A model generated the notes under the pieces. It ran no database searches, was not told the origin of the DNA, and saw only the letters and a program-made list of their open reading frames with translations. Shown piece after piece: positions 37,601 through 44,479 of a stretch of 64,000 nucleotides of DNA. Location of the stretch: assembly GCA_026874595.1 (NCBI GenBank), contig CM049307.1, positions 79,086,643 through 79,150,642 of the forward strand, written 5' to 3'. Positions within the stretch are counted from its first letter, which is position 1, and each line of letters opens with the position of its first letter. This stretch comes from Sipunculus nudus (Eukaryota > Annelida > Sipuncula > Golfingiida > Sipunculidae). The translations under genes were made by a program, and so were the position numbers.

Positions 37601-38597
37601 ACAAAACACTTCTTGCATGCTTCTTTGCATGTATATGTAATTCTTGAAGACTATTGTATGAACACGCTATTGAGGTACTTTTATACTTTTTTTAAGCAAA
37701 AAGCCTGAATACTAGATAAACCATTTATTTAAACCCAGACAGCTAAAAAAGGCCAGGTTTTCAAATCTAATTTTTTTTTTAAGACCACTAGGATAAAAAT
37801 GTAAACTACAGAACACCATGATACAGATTTAACATATATGTGCTGTTTTCCATGACAGTAACTATGATTCAGCTGATTTAATCTTGAGGATCCTGTTCAA
37901 GGTCACCAGTTTTGTAACTCGCACCAAAACATGGTAGGAACAATTTGTGTTCCAAATTTTGGGAAAATATGTGAGGCCCTTCAAAAGTTAGGGGGTTTAC
38001 AAAAGTTTTACGCTTCGGCAGATTTGACCTTGAACATGAAGGTCTTCAGATTTCAAACACGTCCTTTTTTATTGGAACAATGAGAGTTTCAGATTTTGGA
38101 TGAGCATTTACGTTTATGACCACAGACGATGGCAGTGAAAATAATGTCTCCCAAGGACAGGAAGGGGGAAGTCAAACAAACACTTTCTCCAGGAACTGAT
38201 AAAAAACAAAACAAGAAGTGTTTGTGCCCAAACTGTAAGGGCATGAATACACTACTTAAACTATTAAATGAATGATGACCTTCAACTCTGAATTTTCATG
38301 GTCTGCTGTATGATCTGACTGAAAATATTAAACATTGATTGCAGATTCCAAGCTTTGTATAGCAAGTGGTCCAAGAAGTGGACCCCCTACCCCAGGAAAG
38401 AACCCAAGGAATATAAGTATATTCCTGACCTACTAAAAGACATACTGGAGGAAAGGAAGTATTCCGATGAAAAAATGGATGTCAAGGCCACGAAACTTCC
38501 AAATGACCCCAGTAAAATTTGTCAGTCAACTGCAAGGGTTCCTAAACCATCCAGGGAAGAGTTAAAGGAAGAACTGAAACGAAGGTTTTCTAAATAA
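14461..38597 (+). CDS. DDE transposase-like gene with ~30 tandem 66-bp exons
   Basis: Spliced model. Exon 1 is 14461-15521, interrupted by a TIR element. Array exons lie within 16682-28421. Eleven 3' exons follow: 29787-29851, 30267-30384, 30728-30799, 32138-32593, 33081-33412, 34080-34162, 35130-35237, 35659-35879, 36251-36319, 37351-37446 and 38345-38597. Every junction phase fits. Without the array and the insertion the CDS is 2,217 nt (738 residues). Protein order: a short N-terminal 'RVYIGSHWDEW' domain, Ser-rich linker, 22-residue repeats, acidic region, CxxC segment, then a transposase fold with 'GDGRCDSPG', 'VTDAH' and 'SWLE' as the likely D, D and E residues. The fold belongs to a transposase-like family expanded in fish and marine invertebrates (recalled, not searched). 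The 5' insertion and a TGA in exon 36251-36319 suggest a null or pseudogene allele, unless they are polymorphisms or assembly errors. Confidence 0.75.
14735..15442 (-). mobile_element. 708-bp non-autonomous TIR element, copy 2
   Basis: Starts TACGCTC and ends GAGCGTA. A perfect 9-bp target duplication CGTCCCGTC lies at 14726-14734 and 15443-15451. It is the inverted relative of 9087-9727. The perfect duplication, against 6/9 for copy 1, suggests a younger insertion. It sits within exon 1 of the array gene. Removing element plus one duplication copy (717 bp) restores a continuous frame to the donor site. No transposase is encoded, so it depends on a source elsewhere. Confidence 0.85.
15522..16454 (+). 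other. intron 1 of the array gene
   Basis: Noncoding. Near 15772-15805 it contains CAGCTGAGCG..GTGACCCATGGGTC, the terminal motif of a repeat also seen near 36750. Poly-T-rich towards the array. Confidence 0.5.
16682..16747 (+). CDS. array exon 1 of 30 (example of the repeat exon)
   Basis: 66 nt, entering with one nucleotide and leaving with two. It reads EAFVHQGTSSDIVPPTQKRL then S and a split Arg codon. It is unusual in having Gln where later copies have Pro in TPKR. Acceptor TTGTATTTCAG, donor CCAG|GTAATTG. Confidence 0.75.
28356..28421 (+). CDS. array exon 30, last complete copy
   Basis: 66 nt with intact acceptor and donor, reading EAFVHQDTSSDIVPPTPKRL. It belongs to the His-Gln-Asp variant also seen at 18311, 18708, 19912 and 26741. 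The following copy (to 28793) is truncated by a deletion spanning the acceptor and the first part of the exon. Confidence 0.75.
29051..29786 (+). other. intron after the array
   Basis: Noncoding, no gene seen. A stretch of about 40 bp at 29507-29546 is the reverse complement of part of the array unit (AAAGCTATGATTCCTTTT..GTTG.GGC), an inverted relict. Confidence 0.5.
29787..29851 (+). CDS. array gene exon following the array
   Basis: 65 nt between CAATTTTAG and A|GTAAGT. It takes two nucleotides from the array donor (AG+C gives Ser) and reads 'NPSAIELPGYLDQSSDCSSL' then Phe. The other two frames do not continue from the array, which fixes the array reading frame. Confidence 0.7.
30267..30384 (+). 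CDS. array gene exon, basic linker
   Basis: 118 nt after CTTTCTTTCAG, ending TG|GTAATT. Reads TPEVSGLRKVKVIRISQNDH and a Lys/Cys-rich end. An internal GTAAGT at 30277 would give an alternative 11-nt exon, but the long form stays open and in phase with the next exon. Confidence 0.65.
30728..30799 (+). CDS. array gene exon, acidic region
   Basis: 72 nt after CCAAACTTCAG, ending AA|GTAGGT. Reads SGGIEMSDIECDEDDEDNNA then DDS. The strongly acidic stretch precedes the transposase fold, as is usual in this family. Confidence 0.65.
31629..31684. repeat. (AT)n microsatellite in an intron
   Basis: About 56 bp of alternating A/T in the intron between exons 30728-30799 and 32138-32593. Confidence 0.95.
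32138..32593 (+). CDS. array gene exon, CxxC segment and start of transposase fold
   Basis: 456 nt after TTTTTTTGCAG, ending AG|GTATGT. It contains 'RCARCGGQLNF' and a spaced Cys pair ('TWKCSQD'), a likely small zinc-binding segment. Then 'GSWASQPRIHGMYAVNLLLP', 'LSGNNYSKVALMTKFLNL' and 'FVGNANFYR' follow; this order precedes the first catalytic Asp in the family. Confidence 0.75.
33081..33412 (+). CDS. array gene exon with first two catalytic-type Asp residues
   Basis: 332 nt after GTCTTTTCAG, ending A|GTAAGT. Contains 'VAGDGRCDSPGFSAQYCTYS', a hallmark block with the first acidic residue, and 'KEIVTDAHSQ' with the second. A Met/Leu-rich helix with 'MEKLAFERSMAELM' lies between them. These are the D and D of a probable DDE triad. 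Confidence 0.8.
34080..34162 (+). CDS. array gene exon 'QFDTWHLSK'
   Basis: 83 nt after ATGTTGCAG, ending at a GCT|GTAAGT phase-0 donor. Reads 'YKNMIHQFDTWHLSKNLTKK'. The H.FDxWH..K block is typical of this transposase family, directly after the second Asp. Confidence 0.75.
35130..35237 (+). CDS. array gene exon 'WIPSVRNHLWYCA'
   Basis: 108 nt (36 codons), phase 0 at both ends, between TCTGTTTAG and AAG|GTTTGT. Reads 'GCGDLHAWIPSVRNHLWYCA' and 'KCGGNTEHLK', the expected helix-rich segment. Confidence 0.75.
35659..35879 (+). CDS. array gene exon, Cys/His-containing segment before the catalytic Glu
   Basis: 221 nt after TTCTTTACAG, ending AG|GTTGGT. Reads 'ENWTKCVLHCSNIHQW', 'GTCDHPLPLPPEEVDKPWIK' and 'DKTLLNNLEYIRNF'. 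The spaced Cys and His residues could bind zinc, as in related proteins. Confidence 0.75.
36251..36319 (+). CDS. array gene exon with catalytic-type Glu and an in-frame TGA
   Basis: 69 nt after AAATTTGCAG, ending AA|GTAAGT. Reads HTSWLELCHAHLLMY, then TGA at 36297-36299, then PKRNSF. The phase matches exons on both sides and the residues on each side of the TGA match the family pattern, so the exon is placed correctly and the stop is internal. The likely catalytic Glu (WLE) is ten codons upstream. Nonsense mutation, base-call error and recoding are all possible. Confidence 0.7.
36429..36790 (+). mobile_element. candidate short dispersed repeat inside an intron
   Basis: Begins TTAGCTCAGCTGACTTAGTC and ends GTCAGCTGAGCGTCATGACC then CATGGGT. 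Similar terminal motifs occur at 15772-15805 (end type), 30841 (start type) and weakly at 31200 (end type). I recall such sequences as abundant repeats in bivalve genomes; the class is uncertain. Confidence 0.4.
37351..37446 (+). CDS. array gene exon 'LAAIDYN'
   Basis: 96 nt after TTTCATTGCAG, ending AG|GTATAA. Reads 'FIGYKLRTLLAAIDYNSHIN' then 'REITLDAEHEL'. The 'LAA.D.N.N' block follows the catalytic Glu region in family members. Confidence 0.75.
38345..38597 (+). CDS. array gene last exon
   Basis: 253 nt after ACATTGATTGCAG, ending at TAA 38595-38597. Reads 'FQALYSKWSKKWTPYPRKEP', 'KEYKYIPDLLKDILEERK' and a basic C-terminus. The 'K.SK.W..Y..K..K.Y.YIP' pattern is the usual tail of this family. 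An AATAAA-type signal overlaps the stop at about 38594-38599. Confidence 0.8.
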
Positions 38598-38679
38598 ATT
38601 CTTTACTGTGTTTAGCAAACCATACACTTGATATTGTCCGGTTTTTATATGTCCAACAGTTATACAGTCCTTATAATAA

Positions 38680-39225
38680 TTAATTATTATAAGGAAGTCT
38701 ACCAACTCTAACAAATCCACGATATTGACCATCTGGGGATGGGAAGTGATCCCGGATACACCAAACCACACAGCTTGGTATAACCACACGGTTTCCAGTC
38801 CCCAGACGGCCAAACTTCCATAGCACATACTGCCTGTATGCAGTATGCCTCAACGTGGCATTATTGTCCATTTGATCGTTCAGTCCAAAGAGGTCGTTTC
38901 GGTTTTGGATTGCCAAATCCAGCACATGCACATTTAGACACACCATTTCCAGGATATCCCTGGCAGTATCTAAAATGCAGGGCCCATCTCTGCGTCTGCA
39001 GCAGAGTTGCTCCTCAGGTGTCCTTTGATGCCTGCATCTTCCACAGTGACACCATTGTGGGGGGCCCTCTCCTAGATTTGGCGGATTTGGTGGTTGAGGT
39101 CCTTCATCTGTCTCTTGCTGAAGCGTTTCTCTGGACACCTCCTCCTTGAGTATCCTTCTCAAATTTGGATACGCAGCTAGAGCCCGCTTTGTAAACCTCT
39201 GCAGGCAGCCAAGTGATATATTCTC
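38680..39225 (-). CDS. last exon: P2X7 C-terminal (ballast) domain
   Basis: 182 codons including the stop, after a TGTTATATAG acceptor. It starts ENISLGCLQRFTKRALAAYP, followed by a Pro/Glu-rich linker. The domain then has 'WCHCGRCRHQRTPEEQLCC', a spaced Cys cluster that binds zinc in P2X7, and after a helix 'TLRHTAYRQYVLWKFGRLG', 'NRVVIPSCVVWCIRDHFP' and 'GQYRGF'. This order (WC.CG.C, CC, AYR....W, NR.VIPSCVV..IR..FP...G.Y.GF) is diagnostic of the domain. It appears intact. Confidence 0.85.
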   Translation of the reverse strand, partial: ENISLGCLQRFTKRALAAYPNLRRILKEEVSRETLQQETDEGPQPPNPPNLGEGPPQWCHCGRCRHQRTPEEQLCCRRRDGPCILDTARDILEMVCLNVHVLDLAIQNRNDLFGLNDQMDNNATLRHTAYRQYVLWKFGRLGTGNRVVIPSCVVWCIRDHFPSPDGQYRGFVRVGRLPYNN

Positions 39226-42200
39226 CTATATAACAATTAGGAGAATAATATTTAGTAACAGTCATTCATCAGTTTTTAGATTTTCTGATGTTTGACATGG
39301 TAATGTCAGACAGATGTGTTCCTGAATGTCATGTCACCACTGGAGATGGTAACCAGGAACAAAGTTTCAACAAACTACTTTTGACATACTAGGGTGACAT
39401 AACAAAGGGTTGGATCAAAGAATGTTAAATGTTCATTATAACAGTCCAAGGCTGTTATCAAAACTTATTTTTGAGGGGTCGCAAGACTGTTAAGTACAAT
39501 TATACACATATTCAGTGAATTATGGAAAATAATTCGTATGACCAAGTGTTTGTGTAGTATCTTATCTTAACAATTGAACCAGGAACAGAAGGATTAAGAT
39601 TACAAAAGCCCATACCACTGCTAGATTAGGTGCTTGAGCTGCAGCAACAACATTCTCTGTTTCAGTAGTAGGCGTGTCCATAGATGAAGCTACATTCTGA
39701 TATCAGATATGACAGGGTTAACTAGTGATTATATATGCAATATTTAGTTATTCATCTATGAAGAGTTTGCATGAATCCTTACAGTGTAGTACTGGACCAA
39801 AAAGTGTGCACATGCATCTTGGTTTGTGCATTTAATTCACACAATCCTGTCAGACTGATCAATTACTAGTATTGGTAATTACAGAGATGTTCGAACCCTG
39901 GACTGCATAGTAATATTATATATTAACTGAGCAACTCTTTCCTCGAAACTGCTCAATTTTCTATAATTAGTGAACACCCCTGGTTATAGAATGTAATTTT
40001 ATATAACTTATGCTAATAACTGAAACAACTGATCGGAAAAATTGCATACTGATACTGAACAGTGTAGCAGTGTCAGAATACATGGATTTAAAAATACAAC
40101 TTGAGGAAAGGGCATACCTGTTATCTAATTAAGAACTTGTCATTTATAACAGAGAACTTCACAGATGTTTAAGATATATGCTATGATAAAAAAGGCTGTT
40201 ACCAGGTCTGTTGAAAGAGCCATTTCTGCTACTGTCTGAACAGATGTGTCCAAAGACTGGTTACATGGCAGAATAATGTGGACTGGGTTCTCTTCTTCTT
40301 GAAATGATACAGCCAGTATCTGAGTGGATATAACACTGGTGATCAGTGTGGATTTCTGCACAAGGTACTTGGTATAAGTGTAAACTGGTCTTTCAGAATG
40401 TTGTGCATGGCATAATTAATAATGTTGCACTTGTAAAATGTCATAACATTCTTGAATGTAGTTGTAACACATAACACCAGTGATCAGTGTGGATTTCTGC
40501 ATAAGGTACTTGGTATTTATGTTAACTGGTCTTTCAGAATTTGGTTCATGGCAGAATTTATAGTGTTGCACTTGTAAAATGTCAGAACCATAGATAAAGA
40601 TGTAGCACAAAACACTGGGGATCAGTGAGGATTTCTGCACAAGGTACTTGGTATATGTGTTAACTGGTCTTTCAGAATTCGGTTCATGGCAGAATTAATG
40701 GTGTTGAACTTGTGAAGTGTCAGAACCTTCTTGAATGTAGTTGTAACACACAACACTGGTGATCAGTGTGGATTTCTGCACAAGGTACTTGGTATATGTG
40801 TAAACTGGTTTTTCAGAATTTGGTTCATGGCAGAATAAATAATGTTGCTTTAGTAAAATGTCAGAACCTTCATAGATGAGGATGTGGCACAAAACACTGG
40901 TGATCAGTGTGGATTACTGCACAAGGTACTTGGTATATGTTTTAATGTGTCTTTCAGAATTTGGTTCATGGCAGAATTAATAGTTTTGAACTTGTAAAGT
41001 GTCAGAACATTCTTGGATGTGGTTGTAGCACATAACACCAGTGATCAGTGTGGATTTCTGCATAAGGTACTTGGTATATGTGTAAACTGGTCTTTCAGAA
41101 TTTGGTTCATGGCAAAATTAATAGTGTTGCACTTGTAAAGTGTCAGAAACTTCTTGATTTTGTTGTAACACATAACACTGGTGATCAGTTTGGATTTCTG
41201 CACAAGGTACTTAGTATATGTGTTAACTGGTCTTTCAGATTTTTAGCCATGGCAGAATTAATAGTGTTGCACTTTTAAAATGACAGAACCTTCATAGATG
41301 AGAATGTAACTCAATAAACTGGTGATCAGTGTGAATTTCTGCACAAGGTACTTGCTATATGTGTAAACTGGTCTTTCAGAATTTGGTTAATGGCAGAATT
41401 AATAGTGTTGAACTTGTAAAACGTCCAAACCTTGAACGTGGTTGTAACACATAACACTAATGATCAGTATGAATTTCTGCATAAAGTACTTGGTATATGT
41501 GTAAACTCGTCCTTCAGATATTGGTTCATGGCAGAATTAATAATGTTGCACTTGTAAAATGTCAAAACCTTCATAGATGAGGATGTAGCACAAAACACTG
41601 GTGATCAGTGTGGATTTTTGCACAAGGTACTTGGTATATGTGTTAACTTGTCTTTCAGAATTTGGTTAATGGCAGAATTAATAGTGTTGAACTTGTAAAA
41701 CGTCCAAACCTTAAATGTGGTTGTAACACATAACACTAGTGATCAGTATGGATTTCTGCATAAAGTACTTGGTATATGTGTAAACTTGTCCTTCAGATAT
41801 TGGTTCATGGCAGAATTAATAATGTTGCACTTGTAAACTGTCAAAACCTTCATAGATGAGGATGTAGCACAAAACACTGGTGATCAGTGTGGATTTCTGC
41901 ACAAGGTACTTGGTATATGTGTAAACTGGTTTTTCAGAATTTGGTTCATGGCAGAATAAATAATGTTGCTTTAGTAAAATGTCAGAACCTTCATAGATGA
42001 GGATGTGGCACAAAACACTGGTGATCAGTGTGGATTACTGCACAAGGTACTTGGTATATGTTTTAATGTGTCTTTTAGAATTTGGTTCATGGCAGAATTA
42101 ATAGTTTTGAACTTGTAAAGTGTCAGAACATTCTTGGATGTGGTTGTAGCACATAACACCAGTGATCAGTGTGGATTTCTGCATAAGGTACTTGGTATAT

Positions 42201-44470
42201 GTGTAAACTGGTCTTTCAGAATTTGGTTCATGGCAAAATTAATAGTGTTGCACTTGTAAAGTGTCAGAAACTTCTTGATTTTGTTGTAACACATAACACT
42301 GGTGATCAGTTTAGATTTCTGCACAAGGTACTTAGTATATGTGTTAACTGGTCTTTCAGATTTTTAGCCATGGCAGAATTAATAGTGTTGCACTTTTAAA
42401 ATGTCAGAACCTTCATAGATGAGAATGTAACTCAATAAACTGGTGATCAGTGTGAATTTCTGCACAAGGTACTTGCTATATGTGTAAACTGGTCTTTCAG
42501 AATTTGGTTAATGGCAGAATTAATAGTGTTGAACTTGTAAAACGTCCAAACCTTGAACGTGGTTGTAACACATAACACTAATGATCAGTATGAATTTCTG
42601 CATAAAGTACTTGGTATATGTGTAAACTCGTCCTTCAGATATTGGTTCATGGCAGAATTAATAATGTTGCACTTGTAAAATGTCAAAACCTTCATAGATG
42701 AGGATGTAGCACAAAACACTGGTGATCAGTGTGGATTTTTGCACAAGGTACTTGGTATATGTGTTAACTTGTCTTTCAGAATTTGGTTAATGGCAGAATT
42801 AATAGTGTTGAACTTGTAAAACGTCCAAACCTTAAATGTGGTTGTAACACATAACACTAGTGATCAGTGTGGATTTCTGCATAAAGTACTTGGTATATGT
42901 GTAAACTTGTCCTTCAGATATTGGTTCATGGCAGAATTAATAATGTTGCACTTGTAAAATGTCAAAATCTTCATAGATGAGGATGTAGCACAAAACACTG
43001 GTGATCAGTGTGGATTTCTGCACAAGGTACTTGGTATATGTTTTAACTTGTCTTTCAGAATTTGGTTAATGGCAGAATTAATAGTGTTGAAATTGTAAAA
43101 TGTCCAAACCCTCTTGAATGTGGTTGTAACACATAACACTGGTGATCAGTATGGATTTCTGCACCAGGTAATAGGTATATGTGTCAACTGGTCTTTCAGA
43201 ATTAGGTTCAGGGTAGAATTAATAACACTGCACTTGTAAAGTGTCAGTGCCTTTCTGGATAAACATGTAGCTCATAACTTTGATAACCAGAGTGGATTTC
43301 TGCGTACTTTGTATATGTATAATTTGGTCTAACAACATAAGGTTAACGGCAAAATTTACCTGTTTATCAAACATTCTCCTATAATTACCTCATCATCTGA
43401 TTGAGCTTCATGCTCAGGTATGTCTTCTTCCACTTCCTCAAAGGAGGTCTCTGCAACGAGCCTTGTGGACCTGTTGTAGCAGGGAATGCCTCCCACACCA
43501 CATCTGCAGAGACGTGAGCAGAGTGCACCTCTGCTAAGGCAAGGGCAAGCTCCCCTCTTTTCTTTCCTTTCAGAAAAGGAATCATTGTATTCTTTTTAAT
43601 GCACAGGTTTTAAAATGCAAGGAAGCCTTGGGTAAACTGGGTGACTAAACTGAATTCCTGATAAATGAAACTGAACCCTTTTTTGTGTCTGTTCTAAGAC
43701 TTTTATATGTGTCCTAGCTAATTTTCTGGTTATCTGACCTCAAACATTTATCTGAGATTAAACAGTTAAGGTCAAGTGGGCACAAGCTTGAGGTGACAAT
43801 CAATTAGATATTCATTGTAGTTTCAGTAACTAGGATCTTTCAGTATGTACATTGAAGCAGTGCTATAAGTTTACACACACAGGATCCAGAGGTACACTAG
43901 AGGATATTGGAACAACAGGCGCAGATCCAAGTTTTTGCTGGGGGGGGGGGGGGGGGGGGGGGTTCAAGCCAAGTGAAGATTAACATTGGATGATTATTCG
44001 GGCAATTTACCTCCCATGGTTTAAAATAAGTCTAAACAAATATTGGTGGCTGAGAGCAGGGGTGGGGATCTCGACCCCCCCCCCAAGGATCTGCGCCTAA
44101 ACCACATGATATCTAATATGCATGAAGGGAATTTGCTCCATCTTTGTTCGCCAAATTCTTGGAAACTGCATTGCAGATGACACTGTACCATACCTCATTT
44201 TAAAGGTTATTGTACCCACATTGACATCATCAGTATCAGAATAAATAATTTTTAATGTACCCATCATTTTGAGTGATTTTTGCATGTTTTCTGACTTGTG
44301 GAGACTACAACGGAAAACAGCGGAACTGCCTTCTACGAAGACCGGATTGTCTTTAACTTCCTCCAGAAAAGGATTGTTGTTAAAGGAGTGTTGTGCATGT
44401 GCTTGTGAGAAACCCTTCTCTCTTCCAATGAGGGATTTAAGCATGTTTGGCCTGACATTTGATACAGGCG
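38680..44470 (-). CDS. Cys-rich plus P2X7-ballast-like domain gene (3' exons)
   Basis: Spliced model of at least three exons: about 44470-44194 (tentative), 43566-43389 and 39225-38680. Phases agree: ATG AG | G AAA at the first junction and GAG | GAG at the second. The protein has an uncertain N-terminal part, a Cys-rich segment, an acidic linker and a C-terminal domain like the cytoplasmic ballast domain of P2X7 receptors. I see no P2X channel part, so this is a free-standing ballast-type protein, as known in many invertebrates. The gene is convergent with the array gene (82 bp between stop codons). The 5' end is not identified. Confidence 0.6.
39226..40319 (-). other. intron of the ballast-domain gene, before the satellite
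   Basis: AT-rich noncoding sequence; no gene seen. Confidence 0.5.
40320..43340. repeat. ~140-bp satellite array in an intron, with eight-unit higher-order repeat
   Basis: About 20-21 units anchored by GATCAGTGTGGATTTCTGC and TTTCAGAATTTGGTTCATGG; starts recur near 40341, 40481, 40621, 40760, 40901, 41044, 41183, 41323, 41462, 41602, 41742, 41882, 42023 and so on. Blocks about 1,121 bp apart (for example 41078-41278 and 42199-42399; 40695-40892 and 41816-42013) are nearly identical, a recent eight-unit duplication. The TCTTTCAG in each unit looks like a plus-strand acceptor, but no consistent exon follows. Confidence 0.9.
43389..43566 (-). CDS. internal exon: Cys-rich motif and acidic linker
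   Basis: 178 nt after a polypyrimidine-led CTGAAAG acceptor, ending GAG|GTAATT at phase 0. Reads KEKRGACPCLSRGALCSRLC, then RCGVGGIPCYN, then an acidic tail ending SDDE. The C.C...G..CS..C.C pattern resembles short zinc-binding Cys motifs (CXC-like) in invertebrate transposon-derived proteins. The next exon, about 4.2 kb away across the satellite, joins in phase. Confidence 0.6.
43917..44098. mobile_element. 182-bp inverted-repeat element
   Basis: Perfect 12-bp terminal inverted repeats AGGCGCAGATCC / GGATCTGCGCCT. A 23-G run (43940-43962) lies just inside the left end and a 10-C run (44075-44084) just inside the right end, so the termini could pair further. No clear target duplication and no ORF. 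MITE-like. Confidence 0.6.
44194..44470 (-). CDS. possible upstream exon of the ballast-domain gene
   Basis: An open frame reading LIGREKGFSQAHAQHSF, 'NPFLEEVKDNPVFVEGSSAV', 'DDVNVGTITFKM', ending ATG AG|GTATGG. Its 2-nt end phase matches the next exon. The acceptor (left unresolved near 44454-44470) and the family are not known to me. Confidence 0.4.
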
Positions 44471-44479
44471 CTGATCCAT

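Noticed and set aside
40320-43340. The 140-bp satellite as a second exon array, on either strand
   Set aside because: Plus-strand 'exons' would leave introns of about 32 bp, and the minus-strand version needs a weak GTTCTG donor and gives stops. Phases do not fit the flanking exons, which join directly to each other.
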